Below are positions 1 to 9,513 of a stretch of DNA of 64,000 nucleotides, piece after piece. Each line of letters begins with the position of its first letter. Position 1 is the stretch's first letter. This stretch comes from Flavobacterium hiemivividum (lineage in GTDB: Bacteria > Bacteroidota > Bacteroidia > Flavobacteriales > Flavobacteriaceae): assembly GCF_004349145.1 (NCBI RefSeq), contig NZ_SMFO01000002.1, positions 62,001 through 126,000 of the forward strand, read 5' to 3'. The notes below the pieces were generated by a model. That model made no database searches. It had not been told where the DNA came from and saw nothing but the letters and a program-made list of their open reading frames with translations. A program made the position numbers and the translations under genes.

Positions 1-1
1 A

Positions 2-1381
2 AAAGGATTACGTGATGCTCCATACATTATGCAATCTAATGGCGGTATTACAACCCTAAACGATGTGCGAACAAACCCCATAACGATGGTAGAATCTGGA
101 CCCGCAAGCGGCGTTTTTGGAGCCATTGCTTTAGGGAAAATTATTGGCAGAACAGATTTAATTGTGCTTGATATTGGTGGAACCACAGCCAAATGTGCTT
201 TAGTAGAAAACGGTCAAGTAAAAATCACCACCAATTATAAAATAGAACATTCAAAAACCGAAGCAGGGTATCCTATTCAAACGCCAGTAATTGATATTGT
301 AGAAATAGGAAATGGCGGAGGTAGTATCGCATGGATTGATGAAGGTGGTAAAATGCATGTTGGGCCAAAAAGTGCTGGAGCAATGCCTGGACCAGCCTCA
401 TATGGAAGAGGAGGTAAAAACCTGACAACTACGGATGCAAATATTATCATGGGAAGAATTCATCCAGATTATTTTATTGGAGGAGAACTACAACCTGATT
501 ATCAAAGTATCGAAGAAGCTGCAAAACCTTTATGTGAAGCACTAAAAGGAACAAAAGAAGAAATTGCAAAAGGAATTATTAGAGTAGCAAATGCCAATAT
601 GATTAATGCCTTAAAACTTATTTCAGTAAATAAAGGTCATGACCCAAGGGATTTCACTATGGTAGTTATTGGCGGTGGTGGTGCGATGCATGGCGCCGAT
701 TTAGCAAGAGAACTCCAAGTTGCGGAACTAATTATTCCACCCCATGCAGGAGTATTTTCTGCTTTTGGAATGCTTATGTCAGACATTAGAAGAGATTATA
801 TCAGAACAAATGTTTTAACGCTTTCTAGCGAGCAAAGCGACTCTATTAAAACAACTTTTAATGAAATGAAAGAAGAAGCAAACATAAGTTTCTTTGCTGA
901 TAACTATACTTCTGAGGATATAAAATTTACTTTTTATGCTGATTTACGCTACGCAGGACAAGAACATTATGTAAAAGTCTTACTACCATATTTTTCAGAA
1001 AACACCTCTTTAGCATCCATTATTGAACACTTTCATAAGGAACATAAAAAGCACTATTCCTTTCAATTGGATGCACTGGTAGAGTTGGTTAATTTTCATT
1101 TGGTTGCAGAAGTAGAAGTAGACAAACCTGATTTTCCCCTCATTGAAAATACGGGAAGAAAAGTAGATTCCGCTATTTTCGATACAAGAAAAGTAGATTT
1201 TGATGATTTAGGAATTCATCATACTCCATTTTACCATAGAGAGTTACTAGAACCCGACATGACAATACATGGACCTGCAATTATAGCCGAAAAAGCAACT
1301 ACAACAGTAGTAACTCCTCTTCATATTGTAAATATAGACAAATATGGAAATCTTATTTTAACACTTCAAAAAACAGTATAA
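2..1381 (+). CDS. hyuA: Hydantoinase/oxoprolinase subunit A (5' truncated by window)
   Basis: This is the C-terminal two thirds of an ATP-dependent hydantoinase/5-oxoprolinase A subunit, which activates the ring amide with ATP. The frame is open from the window edge, so the gene starts upstream; full-length relatives are near 690 residues and about 460 are present. Visible marks are MQSNGG at the first in-window Met, the veSGPASGVFGA stretch, the actin-fold phosphate loop DIGGTTAKCAL, and glycine-rich GNGGGSIAW and VIGGGGAMHG segments. It ends in TAATG, sharing one base with the B subunit start, so the two are translationally coupled. The substrate cannot be read from sequence; hydantoin, N-methylhydantoin and 5-oxoproline are all possible. 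Confidence 0.9.
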   Translation, partial: KGLRDAPYIMQSNGGITTLNDVRTNPITMVESGPASGVFGAIALGKIIGRTDLIVLDIGGTTAKCALVENGQVKITTNYKIEHSKTEAGYPIQTPVIDIVEIGNGGGSIAWIDEGGKMHVGPKSAGAMPGPASYGRGGKNLTTTDANIIMGRIHPDYFIGGELQPDYQSIEEAAKPLCEALKGTKEEIAKGIIRVANANMINALKLISVNKGHDPRDFTMVVIGGGGAMHGADLARELQVAELIIPPHAGVFSAFGMLMSDIRRDYIRTNVLTLSSEQSDSIKTTFNEMKEEANISFFADNYTSEDIKFTFYADLRYAGQEHYVKVLLPYFSENTSLASIIEHFHKEHKKHYSFQLDALVELVNFHLVAEVEVDKPDFPLIENTGRKVDSAIFDTRKVDFDDLGIHHTPFYHRELLEPDMTIHGPAIIAEKATTTVVTPLHIVNIDKYGNLILTLQKTV

Positions 1382-3045
1382 TGGAAAAATTCACTTTAGA
1401 AATCATTCAGGACACATTAGTAGCAGCTGGCGATGAAATGTTCAAAACCTTGGAACGTACCAGTATGAGTCCAATTATATATGAATCACTAGATTATGCA
1501 GTAGGGATTACAGATGTAAAAGGAGAATTATTGGCTCAAGGCAATGGTGTCACCGCTTTCTTAGCGGCATTGGACTCTGTAGTTAAAGCCACATTAGACA
1601 AATTTAATGGAGAGAATACCTTAAAAGAGGGAGATATAGTTATTGCAAATACACCTTATGCAGGTGGAGGAACACATTTGTCTGACGTGTCAATAGTTTA
1701 CCCCGTTTTTTATAAAAAAGAATTGGTTGCATTTACAGTTAACAAAGCACATTGGACAGAACTAGGAGGTACATATCCTGGCTCTGTTTCTACAGTATCG
1801 ACTGAGATTTATCAAGAAGGAATGCACTTTCCATTTATCAAGATAAAATCAGAAAACGTGATCAATGAAGCCGTAATAGATATGATAAAAGCTAATGTCC
1901 GATTACCTGACAGTACATTGGGTGATTTATATGCGGGTATTGCTGCTGCAGAAGTTGGAGCAAGACGAGTAATTTCAATCATTGAAAAATACGGATTAGA
2001 AACGTTCAAGAAAGCCAAAGATGATTTTTTGGATTATGGAGAGCGTATGTGTATTGAGGCATTGAAGAAAATACCAAATGGCGTTTACGAAGGAGAATCA
2101 GCAATAGAAGACAATGGGTTTGGTGAAGGACCATTCCCTATAAAAGCCAAAATTACTATTACAGATGAAGAGTTTATTGTAGATTTTAATGGTTCTCATC
2201 CGCAAGTAAAAGGAGCTACAAACCTTTCCTTTAGTGGTTTGGTAACGGGTTCTAGAAGTCTTTTTAAAGCCATTACTACACCAAGTATGGATGCTAATGG
2301 TGGATCGTTCAGACCTATGAAAGTAATTTGTGAACCAGGTACAATTGTAAGTGCAGAAGCTCCATCGGCTGTATCAGTGTATTATGAAGTATTAATAAGC
2401 GCTATAGATTTATTATGGAAAATTTTGGCACCAGTAATTCCAGATAAATTACCCGCAGGGCATATGCGTTCGATCTGTGCAACATTCATTTCAGGAATTC
2501 ATCCAGATACCAATAAATTTTATATTCAAGCTGAACCATTAGCCGGAGGTTGGGGTGCATCTGCAACCCATGATGGAAATAGAGGACAATTGTCTTGTGG
2601 TAGTGGTGAATCCTACAACATCCCTATTGAAATACGAGAAATGCGTTACGGAATTCAGGTAGAACAATACGCATTTCATAATGAAGGTGGTGGCTATGGC
2701 GAATTTCAGGGTGGCAACGGGCAATATATAGATTATAAAATTTTATCCGATGGTGCACATGTAACAGCAGCTTTTCTAGGAGAGAAAACAAAAACTTGGG
2801 GGATGAAAGGAGGACACGATGGTTCTTATAATTATTTCATGATTATTAGAAAAGATGGCTCTAAAAAAAGATATAGTTTAGGGACTAATATTTATCTGGA
2901 AAAAGGAGACATTGTACGATGTGTCACGGCAACTGGTGGTGGATACGGAAGCCCAACCAATAGACCCAAAGAGAAAATCCTATTAGATGTAAAAAATGGG
3001 TTTATAACCCAAAGTGAGGCGCAAGAATTTTATAAAATATCATAA
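1381..3045 (+). CDS. hyuB: Hydantoinase/oxoprolinase subunit B
   Basis: The B subunit partners HyuA in ATP-dependent opening of cyclic amides such as hydantoins or 5-oxoproline. Its 554 residues are normal for the HyuB family. Family marks include the N-terminal LERTSMSPIIYESLDYA segment, DIVIANTPYAGGGTHLSDV around residue 85, a conserved HWTELGG motif, and the glycine-rich C-terminal part (EGGGYGEFQGGNGQ, GGGYGSP). The start overlaps the HyuA stop by one base. The next gene begins 2 bp after its stop, so all lie in one transcript. Identification of the family is firm; the substrate is inferred only from neighbours (racemase, M24 peptidase, NCS1 permease, cyclodeaminase). Confidence 0.92.
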   Translation: MEKFTLEIIQDTLVAAGDEMFKTLERTSMSPIIYESLDYAVGITDVKGELLAQGNGVTAFLAALDSVVKATLDKFNGENTLKEGDIVIANTPYAGGGTHLSDVSIVYPVFYKKELVAFTVNKAHWTELGGTYPGSVSTVSTEIYQEGMHFPFIKIKSENVINEAVIDMIKANVRLPDSTLGDLYAGIAAAEVGARRVISIIEKYGLETFKKAKDDFLDYGERMCIEALKKIPNGVYEGESAIEDNGFGEGPFPIKAKITITDEEFIVDFNGSHPQVKGATNLSFSGLVTGSRSLFKAITTPSMDANGGSFRPMKVICEPGTIVSAEAPSAVSVYYEVLISAIDLLWKILAPVIPDKLPAGHMRSICATFISGIHPDTNKFYIQAEPLAGGWGASATHDGNRGQLSCGSGESYNIPIEIREMRYGIQVEQYAFHNEGGGYGEFQGGNGQYIDYKILSDGAHVTAAFLGEKTKTWGMKGGHDGSYNYFMIIRKDGSKKRYSLGTNIYLEKGDIVRCVTATGGGYGSPTNRPKEKILLDVKNGFITQSEAQEFYKIS

Positions 3046-3047
3046 AA

Positions 3048-4439
3048 ATGTTCTTTAATAAAGAAACATATACATCTAGAAGATTAGAACTTATCAAAAA
3101 AACAGGTAGCGGCATTATTATTTTACCAGGCAATGGTGAGTGTGCTAGGAATTTTAAAGCCAATACCTATTTTTTTGTTCAGGACAGCTCCTTTTTATAC
3201 TATACGGGTATAAACTTACCTGACTTAATATTAGTTTTAAATTGCGAAACTGGAGAGTCTATTCTTTTTGGAAATGAAGCTTCTTTTGATCATAAGATAT
3301 GGATGGGACATCAAGAATCTTTAAAAGATAAAGCTATTAAAATTGGTATTATTAGTGTATTAGAAGTAAATAAATTATTTGATTATATAAAAAATTACTC
3401 CGTTAAATCTAATATTCACTATTTGCCAACTTATCGTTCATCTACAAGCATCCTCCTATCGCAGCTTTTAGATAAATCTATAAATGAGATAAATGCAAAG
3501 ATTTCAATAGATTTAATTAATGCTGTAGTTTCACAAAGAGAAATAAAATCTGCTTTAGAAATTCAAGAATTAGAAAAAGCGTTAGACATAACAAGGGAAA
3601 TACATCTTAAAGTAATGTCTATAACCAAAGCTGGTAAAAAAGAATCAAATTTAGTTGGAGCAATTGAAAATACAATAACTACACAGGGGAGCTACACAGC
3701 ATATCCTCCAATAGTTACTGTACAGGGTCAAATATTGCATAATTTTAATTATACCAATGAGCTTAAAAAAGGACAGTTATTATTAGGTGACTTTGGAGCG
3801 TGTTCTCATTCTGGATATGCTGGAGATATTACTAGAACTATTCCTGTTTCAGGAAAATTTACTGTAAAGCAAAAAGAGATTTATCAAATTGTATTAGATG
3901 CTCAAAATAAAGCCGTAGAATTACTTAAGCCCAATGTATTATTTAAAGATGTTCATTTAGCCTCATGTATGACCATAGTTGACGGTTTAAAAAATATAGG
4001 TTTAATGAAAGGTGATACCGAGGAAGCAGTAGCGGCGGGGGCTCATGCTTTATTTTTTCCTCATGGTTTAGGTCATATGATTGGTTTAGATGTTCATGAT
4101 ATGGAAAGCGTGGGCGAAAACTATGTTGGCTATGATGATGAGGTTTCAAAATCAGACCAGTTTGGATTAAAGTCATTAAGACTTGGTAAAAGATTGAAAC
4201 AAGGATTTACTGTTACCATAGAACCAGGGATGTATTTCATACCTGAACTAATTAATGACTGGAAGTCTAATAATAAAAAATGTGCACCATTCTTTAATTT
4301 TGATAAAATTGAATCCTATTTAGATTTTGGAGGGATAAGAATTGAAGACGAATATGTAATAACAGAAAAAGGAAGCGAAATTTTAGGGAAATACATCCCA
4401 AAAAAAATAAGTGAAATAGAACAAATTATGTTAGATTAA
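3048..4439 (+). CDS. M24B metallopeptidase, Xaa-Pro aminopeptidase-like
   Basis: This is a pita-bread fold metallopeptidase of 463 residues with an N-terminal aminopeptidase-P-type domain (FVQDSSFLYYTGINLPDLIL near residues 43-62). All five dinuclear metal ligands of family M24 are visible: Asp248 and Asp260 (GDFGA, AGDITRT), His343 (HGLGHMIG), Glu392 (IEPGMYF) and Glu433 (RIEDEYVIT). PepP releases the first residue from X-Pro peptides, which would feed the proline genes downstream. Creatinase is a family relative, but the aminopeptidase P N-terminus argues for a peptidase. There is no signal peptide, so it is cytoplasmic. It starts 2 bp after HyuB and belongs to the same operon. Confidence 0.85.
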   Translation: MFFNKETYTSRRLELIKKTGSGIIILPGNGECARNFKANTYFFVQDSSFLYYTGINLPDLILVLNCETGESILFGNEASFDHKIWMGHQESLKDKAIKIGIISVLEVNKLFDYIKNYSVKSNIHYLPTYRSSTSILLSQLLDKSINEINAKISIDLINAVVSQREIKSALEIQELEKALDITREIHLKVMSITKAGKKESNLVGAIENTITTQGSYTAYPPIVTVQGQILHNFNYTNELKKGQLLLGDFGACSHSGYAGDITRTIPVSGKFTVKQKEIYQIVLDAQNKAVELLKPNVLFKDVHLASCMTIVDGLKNIGLMKGDTEEAVAAGAHALFFPHGLGHMIGLDVHDMESVGENYVGYDDEVSKSDQFGLKSLRLGKRLKQGFTVTIEPGMYFIPELINDWKSNNKKCAPFFNFDKIESYLDFGGIRIEDEYVITEKGSEILGKYIPKKISEIEQIMLD

Positions 4440-4464
4440 AAAAACTTTTTATAAAATTTAAATT

Positions 4465-5274
4465 ATGGAAAATACTAAAAATGCATCTTTAAGAATAATG
4501 TATTTAAATCCTGTAGGATTTAGTTCTTTAGATCAGGTCTTTGCAGATATGGCAAAGGAATATAAAGAAGAAGGAACAGAAGTTCACATAACCTCATTGA
4601 ACCCATCGGTAGGTCAAATGAATAATTTGGAGTACCGTACTTTCGAGTCTTTCATTCATTTAGATACGCTAAAAGCTGTAAGACAAGCCTCTTTAGAAGG
4701 ATTCGATGCTATTATAATTGGATGTTTTTATGACCCTGTTATAGAAGACGCCAGAGAAATAGCTGGAGATATGGTGGTTTTAGGACCATGTGAAGCATCG
4801 TGCCAAGTGGCAGTTCGAATTGCTAACAATTTCTCGGTATTAATTGGCAGAAGAAAATGGTACAATCAAATGAATGAAACCATAAAAAGATATGGTTATG
4901 GTGAAAAAATTGCCTCTTTTAGAGAATTATCAATGACAGTCCCTGAATTTGTAGCGAACCCAAGTTGTACTAAAGAAGAAATTATAAAACAAGCAAAAAT
5001 TGCTGTTGAAGAAGATAAGGCCGAATGTATTATTTTGGGTTGTACCTGTGAAATTGGACATTATAAAGAAGTACAAGAAATAATAGGTGTACCAGTAATT
5101 GACCCATCAATAGCTGCCCTAAAAACGGCTGAAAGTGCAGCCGGTCTAAAAAAAATAAGCGGTTGGGGAACAAGCAAAAAATGGGGGCTAGAACCACCTT
5201 CGGAGGAGGATTTAAAAGCATTTGGCATATTGCAAGAACCTTATGTTTTTGGTAATCGTATAATTGTAAATTAA
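4465..5274 (+). CDS. Asp/Glu/hydantoin racemase family protein
   Basis: A cofactor-independent racemase of the Asp/Glu/hydantoin racemase superfamily, which uses two cysteines as acid/base pair. Both are present in the expected contexts: Cys87 in IIIGCFYDP and Cys193 in IILGCTCEIGHY, with a conserved PSIAALKTAE stretch after the second. The length is 269 residues. In hydantoin operons such enzymes interconvert D- and L-5-substituted hydantoins so that the stereoselective hydantoinase can use both. Position between the M24 peptidase and the permease supports a hydantoin or cyclic amide role. An amino acid or arylmalonate-type activity cannot be excluded. Confidence 0.85.
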   Translation: MENTKNASLRIMYLNPVGFSSLDQVFADMAKEYKEEGTEVHITSLNPSVGQMNNLEYRTFESFIHLDTLKAVRQASLEGFDAIIIGCFYDPVIEDAREIAGDMVVLGPCEASCQVAVRIANNFSVLIGRRKWYNQMNETIKRYGYGEKIASFRELSMTVPEFVANPSCTKEEIIKQAKIAVEEDKAECIILGCTCEIGHYKEVQEIIGVPVIDPSIAALKTAESAAGLKKISGWGTSKKWGLEPPSEEDLKAFGILQEPYVFGNRIIVN

Positions 5275-5281
5275 TAATTTT

Positions 5282-6517
5282 ATGAGCGAAATTAATAACG
5301 AAAAAAAAATAAACTGGCTAGGATTATTTGCTATTTGGTTTGGTGGTATGGTTAGTGTACCGTCTCTATTAATAGGCAGTATGTTAATCAAGGGATTAAC
5401 CTTTTATAATACACTTTTAGCTGGGTTTATAGGGTTTTCAGTTGTCTGTGTTTTTATGTGCTTAGAGAGTATTGCTGCATTTGATACAAAAAAAACAACG
5501 GTACAACTTGCGAGTAGCTCATTTGGAGTAAATGGCGCCAACATTCTAGTTGGTTTGGTGGTAGGTATTTCTTGTATAGGTTGGTTTGGAGTACAATGTA
5601 ATGTAGCTGGTTCTTCCTTTGCAGAAATTATGTCTATTTATTTTGAGGATGTTTTTTCGCCTAGAATATGGTCATTTATTATTGGATTAATGATGATGTT
5701 GACAGCTGTTTTAGGCATAAAGTATCTGAAATACCTAAATTACATAGCCGTTCCAGCCAAAATATTGTTATTAGTGTTTGGTGTAATTATATCTTTTCAA
5801 GGCAAATCTTTCAATATTATATCTAGTTATACACCTCCTGAAAAAATAGCGTTTTTAACAGCCATAGGACTTTCAATTGGTTTTGTTTCAGTTGGGGGTG
5901 TTATTTCTCCAGATTATGCTCGATTTGCAAAAAGCAGAAAAGATGTTATTAAAGGAGTTATTTTAGGATTGTTGCCGGCAGGTATTTCATTGTTGGGAGT
6001 AGGAAGTATGTTGGCTATATTACAGAATACTTATGACATTGTTGAGATATTCTCCAAATTTGGTTATCCATTTATGGCATTATTAATCTTAATTGTTGCC
6101 ACTTGGACTACAAATGTGATGAATGCTTATTCGTCAGGATTAGCTCTTAATCAACTGTTTCATTTTCCAGAAAACAAGCGTTATATAAGTACAATTATTG
6201 CGGGTGTTATTGGTGGAGGTTTAGCAGCAATAGGGATTTTAGATAAATTTATGGATTTTTTGATGATTTTAACCATAACTGTTCCTCCTATTGCTGGAGT
6301 TCTGATTTCAGATTATTTTGTCTCTAAATCTTTTAATCCTAATACAAATCAAGCATTTAACTGGAAAGGGATTGTTTCTTGGCTTTTTGGAGTTACAGTA
6401 ATGCTCGTAATGGAAAATCCTATAAAAAATGTATTAGGCATTGCCGTTTCATTGATTTCCTATTATGTTTTCCAGTTGTTTTTCAAAGGTATTAAAAGCG
6501 AAAAAATTGAATTATGA
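5282..6517 (+). CDS. NCS1/CodB-type permease for a nucleobase, hydantoin or related cyclic amide
   Basis: A 411-residue inner-membrane transporter of the NCS1 (cytosine/purine/uracil/thiamine/allantoin) family, with about 12 hydrophobic segments. The GWFGVQCNVAG segment near residue 98 matches the CodB-like branch, and SPDYARFAKSRKDV near residue 210 is also typical of the family. NCS1 members include the Mhp1 hydantoin permease and allantoin permeases, which fits uptake of the substrate of HyuAB. It starts 8 bp after the racemase stop. Its TGA stop overlaps the ATG of a decayed dehydrogenase gene (ATGA), so that gene was once coupled to it. Confidence 0.88.
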   Translation: MSEINNEKKINWLGLFAIWFGGMVSVPSLLIGSMLIKGLTFYNTLLAGFIGFSVVCVFMCLESIAAFDTKKTTVQLASSSFGVNGANILVGLVVGISCIGWFGVQCNVAGSSFAEIMSIYFEDVFSPRIWSFIIGLMMMLTAVLGIKYLKYLNYIAVPAKILLLVFGVIISFQGKSFNIISSYTPPEKIAFLTAIGLSIGFVSVGGVISPDYARFAKSRKDVIKGVILGLLPAGISLLGVGSMLAILQNTYDIVEIFSKFGYPFMALLILIVATWTTNVMNAYSSGLALNQLFHFPENKRYISTIIAGVIGGGLAAIGILDKFMDFLMILTITVPPIAGVLISDYFVSKSFNPNTNQAFNWKGIVSWLFGVTVMLVMENPIKNVLGIAVSLISYYVFQLFFKGIKSEKIEL

Positions 6518-6786
6518 TTACTCATAAAGTAATTCAATTTCATAAATACGGTGGTACGACTTGGATTTGATCCTATTGGAAGGAGTTTTTAGATAACTAT
6601 ACAGATGTTCTTACTAAAGATGCTATCTTGTTTTTATATGGATTACTTTCTGGAAAAGTTACCCAAGTCCCAATTGTTCAAATGGTAAGAAATAATGCTA
6701 TTATTTATCCTTACTCTATATTCAACTTTGTTTGTAAACCAAAAATGCTCGAACGAAGATTTTTTTATTCTAAATGGTATCAATAA
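6514..6786 (+). pseudogene. Remnant of a zinc-type medium-chain dehydrogenase/reductase (MDR), internally deleted and frameshifted
   Basis: An ATG overlapping the permease stop (ATGA) opens a frame reading MITHKVIQFHKYGG, a typical N-terminus of the alcohol dehydrogenase/quinone reductase MDR superfamily, and then stops. Directly after it, in other frames, comes the C-terminal part of the same family: LGFDPIGRS in one frame, then (after a 1-base shift) FLDNYTDVLTKDAI, FLYGLLSGKVTQVPIVQM, NAIIYPYSIFNFV and a stop at 6784-6786. The roughly 200 middle residues are missing. I infer an ancestral oxidoreductase gene, last in the coupled part of this operon, removed by an internal deletion. The alternative of several short unrelated ORFs is unlikely given matching start, end and order. 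Confidence 0.72.
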
Positions 6787-6808
6787 CGGACTTCTTTAGC
6801 CCGTTATT
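6782..6808 (+). terminator. Hairpin after the MDR remnant, possible terminator
   Basis: Perfect 8-bp arms AATAACGG and CCGTTATT with an 11-nt loop, followed by AT-rich sequence containing TTTTCTTTTTT. It sits at the end of the decayed dehydrogenase gene and could separate the hyu genes from the cupin gene. Confidence 0.5.
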
Positions 6809-6930
6809 GATAAAGTATTTTCTTTTTTGGATATAATAATAGTTTATGAATATATGAAAGAGTAATATTCAAAAAGGAAAAATTGTAGTTGAAGTAAATT
6901 AAAAAATTAAAAAATTATAAATATAATATT

Positions 6931-7242
6931 ATGAAAGTATATCAATTAGCGTATCCGAAACCCGAAGAAAATTATTTAAAAGAGATAGTTGAAATCAACG
7001 ATAAAACGATTTTAAAAATGGGAACTTGCTTCTTTAAAGCAGGATCAAGACTCCCTGAAATAGGATTAAAAGCCAATTCTGAAAACGAAATTTCAATTAT
7101 TATGGAAGGAAGCCTTAAAGCCATATCCGAAACAGGAGAAAGAATAATACAAGCTGGCGAAATATTGCAATTTAAACCTAATGAAATGCAAGCAGGAGAA
7201 TTTTTAGAAGATTGTAAAATTATATGGATTTTAATGGAATAA
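6931..7242 (+). CDS. Small cupin-like protein
   Basis: A 103-residue single-domain cupin-like protein. It has the cupin pattern of glycines and prolines (AGSRLPEIG, IIMEGSLKA, IQAGEILQFKP), but the histidines of cupin motif 1 are absent where SENEISIIMEGSL is found. It is therefore probably not a classical metal-binding cupin and may bind a ligand or act as a sensor. It is followed after 2 bp by the cyclodeaminase gene, so the two are co-translated. About 140 bp with a hairpin separate it from the upstream dehydrogenase remnant. The function is unknown. Confidence 0.6.
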   Translation: MKVYQLAYPKPEENYLKEIVEINDKTILKMGTCFFKAGSRLPEIGLKANSENEISIIMEGSLKAISETGERIIQAGEILQFKPNEMQAGEFLEDCKIIWILME

Positions 7243-7244
7243 TT

Positions 7245-8195
7245 ATGATTAAAGTATTTGATAGTGAAGAGATCAAAAAACGCCTTGATTATATTAATTT
7301 GATAGATGCGTTAGAAAAAATATTTTTGAAGAATGAGGTTATTTATCCTGAAAAAAACTATTACTCTCTTTCAAAAAATACTAATGATGAAAACATCATC
7401 ATTAATATGCCTGCTTGGGACAACGATTATTTTGGAGTAAAGTTAGTTTCTGTTTTTCCAAATAATGAAAAAAAATATCAAATACCATCTCTTCACGCTG
7501 CATATTGTTTGTGGGATGCAAAAAAAGGAGTGCCATTGGCCTATTTTGACGCTACCGAAATGACGAAAATTAGAACTGCGGCAACATCAGCTTTAGCATC
7601 AAAGTATTTATCAAAAGAAAATTCGAATACCCTATTAATTATAGGAACGGGAGAAATGGTGCCTTATTTAATAGAAGCTCATTGTGCCGTAAGACCTATA
7701 AAAAAAGTATATGTTTGGGGTAGAAATAAAATCAAAGCTATTCGAATCAAGGCTTTAATAGACTCCAAAATGTCAGGTTTAGAATGTATTGCTATTGATG
7801 ATTTATCTAGCATTATTAAATCTGTAGATATAATAAGTTGTGCTACTTCTAGCAATGATGCAATTATCCAAATAGAACATATTACACCAGGACAGCATTT
7901 AGATTTGATAGGTTCTTTTACGCCTCAAAGTCAAGAAGTAAGCTGTGAGGTAGTCGCTGCATCATCAATTTATTTGGATGATATAAAAGCAACACCAAAA
8001 AAAGCAGGAGAAATTTATCAAAGTATTGAAAAAGGATTTATTACTTCAGAATGTATCAAAGGTGATTTAATTACCTTATGTAAAGATAAAAATCACAAAA
8101 GAACAAATGATGATGAAATTACACTTTTTAAATCAGTTGGGATCGCTATAGAAGATTTTGCATCCGCTAAATTAATATGGGAAAGTAGGTTTTGA
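7245..8195 (+). CDS. Ornithine cyclodeaminase / mu-crystallin family protein
   Basis: An NAD(P)-dependent protein of about 316 residues of the ornithine cyclodeaminase/mu-crystallin family. Members convert ornithine to proline, or reduce cyclic imines such as pyrroline-2-carboxylate. Visible marks are the FGVKLVSVFPNN segment, the DATEMTKIRTAATSALAS segment that binds substrate and cofactor, and a Rossmann glycine motif (IIGTGEM) near residue 135, followed by DIISCATSS. I chose ATG at 7245, just after the cupin stop; an ATG at 7224 inside the cupin gene would add seven unusual residues. Product proline, or reduced imine, would feed proline dehydrogenase 100 bp downstream. Confidence 0.85.
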   Translation: MIKVFDSEEIKKRLDYINLIDALEKIFLKNEVIYPEKNYYSLSKNTNDENIIINMPAWDNDYFGVKLVSVFPNNEKKYQIPSLHAAYCLWDAKKGVPLAYFDATEMTKIRTAATSALASKYLSKENSNTLLIIGTGEMVPYLIEAHCAVRPIKKVYVWGRNKIKAIRIKALIDSKMSGLECIAIDDLSSIIKSVDIISCATSSNDAIIQIEHITPGQHLDLIGSFTPQSQEVSCEVVAASSIYLDDIKATPKKAGEIYQSIEKGFITSECIKGDLITLCKDKNHKRTNDDEITLFKSVGIAIEDFASAKLIWESRF

Positions 8196-8296
8196 ATATC
8201 CAACCTAAATAAAATTCATAACTCATGAAAATTTGATGATTAAAAAAATTATTTCCAAATAGATGGTTCAGATAGTGCAAAAAAACACAAAAAAAA

Positions 8297-9466
8297 ATGA
8301 TTAAAATATTTAACAATACACAATTTGCTTTTGCATTAAAAAGCGATTCCGAACTCGACAGAGCTTATTTTCTTTTTAAAATGATTGATAATCAACCTTT
8401 AGTAAAAATAGGAACAGCTATTACAAATTTTGCCTTAAAAGCAAAGCTTCCGGTTGAAAGATTAATTCGAGCAACTGTTTTTGATCATTTTTGTGGAGGT
8501 GTAAATGAAGATGATTGTTTGAGTGTAGTAGATAAAATGTTTACCAAAGGAGTATCTTCAGTATTAGATTATTCTGTTGAAGGAAAAGAAGAAGAACAGC
8601 AATTTGATGCCGCTCTACAAATGACTCTAAAAACAATTGAATTTGCCAAAGAACGAAAGGCAATTCCTTTTGCTGTTTTTAAACCTACAGGTTTTGGAAG
8701 TATCGGTTTATTTGAGAAAGTGGGAGAGAAAAAAACTTTAACTTTAGAAGAACAAGCAGAATGGAATAGAGTAGCAGCTCGTTTTGATTTAGTTTGCAGT
8801 GAAGCACATAAAAAAAATGTAGCTTTACTTATAGACGCAGAAGAAAGCTGGATGCAAGATGCAGCTGACGATTTGGTTACACAAATGATGCAAAAATACA
8901 ACAAAGAGAAAGCGATAGTTTTCAATACTTTACAAATGTACCGTTGGGATCGTTTGGATTATTTGAAAAGCCTACATAAACAAGCCGAAAAAGAATGTTT
9001 TTTCATAGGCATGAAATTGGTTCGTGGTGCTTATATGGAAAAGGAAAATGTCAGAGCAGAAGAAAAAGAATATCCAACACCAATTTGTGCTTCAAAAGAA
9101 GCAACAGATCAAAATTATGATGCGACTGTGCTTTATATGACTGAACATTTAGATAAGATGTCCATTTTTGCAGGAACGCATAATGAACAAAGTTCTTATA
9201 CTTTAATGAGTTTGATGGAGGAAATGGGAATCAAAAATAATGATAACAGAATCTGGTTTGGTCAATTGTACGGGATGAGTGATAATATCAGTTATAATTT
9301 AGCAGCACATGGTTATAATGTAGCAAAATATTTGCCGTTTGGCCCCGTAAAGGACGTCATGCCTTATTTGATTCGTCGTGCTGAAGAAAACACTTCTGTA
9401 GCGGGACAAACAAGTAGAGAACTGTCAATGATAAAAACAGAAAGAAACAGAAGAAAAGAGAAATAG
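8297..9466 (+). CDS. Proline dehydrogenase (monofunctional)
   Basis: A 389-residue FAD-dependent proline dehydrogenase that oxidises L-proline to 1-pyrroline-5-carboxylate at the membrane. The TIM-barrel signatures are visible: LIDAEESWMQD, MKLVRGAYMEKE and, near the C-terminus, YLPFGPVKDVMPYLIRRAEENTS with its two adjacent arginines that bind the proline carboxylate. The domain stands alone and is not fused as in proteobacterial PutA, which is usual in Bacteroidota. The partner P5C dehydrogenase follows after 47 bp on the same strand, so they form a two-gene proline-to-glutamate unit. Confidence 0.95.
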   Translation: MIKIFNNTQFAFALKSDSELDRAYFLFKMIDNQPLVKIGTAITNFALKAKLPVERLIRATVFDHFCGGVNEDDCLSVVDKMFTKGVSSVLDYSVEGKEEEQQFDAALQMTLKTIEFAKERKAIPFAVFKPTGFGSIGLFEKVGEKKTLTLEEQAEWNRVAARFDLVCSEAHKKNVALLIDAEESWMQDAADDLVTQMMQKYNKEKAIVFNTLQMYRWDRLDYLKSLHKQAEKECFFIGMKLVRGAYMEKENVRAEEKEYPTPICASKEATDQNYDATVLYMTEHLDKMSIFAGTHNEQSSYTLMSLMEEMGIKNNDNRIWFGQLYGMSDNISYNLAAHGYNVAKYLPFGPVKDVMPYLIRRAEENTSVAGQTSRELSMIKTERNRRKEK

Positions 9467-9513
9467 TCTTTTTGATAACAAAATAATAAATAACAATTTA
9501 ATCGAACAACAAC

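Noticed and set aside
3048-4439. Creatinase as the identity of the M24 protein
   Set aside because: Neighbouring N-methylhydantoinase-type genes make it tempting, but the N-terminal domain and all metal ligands fit aminopeptidase P better.
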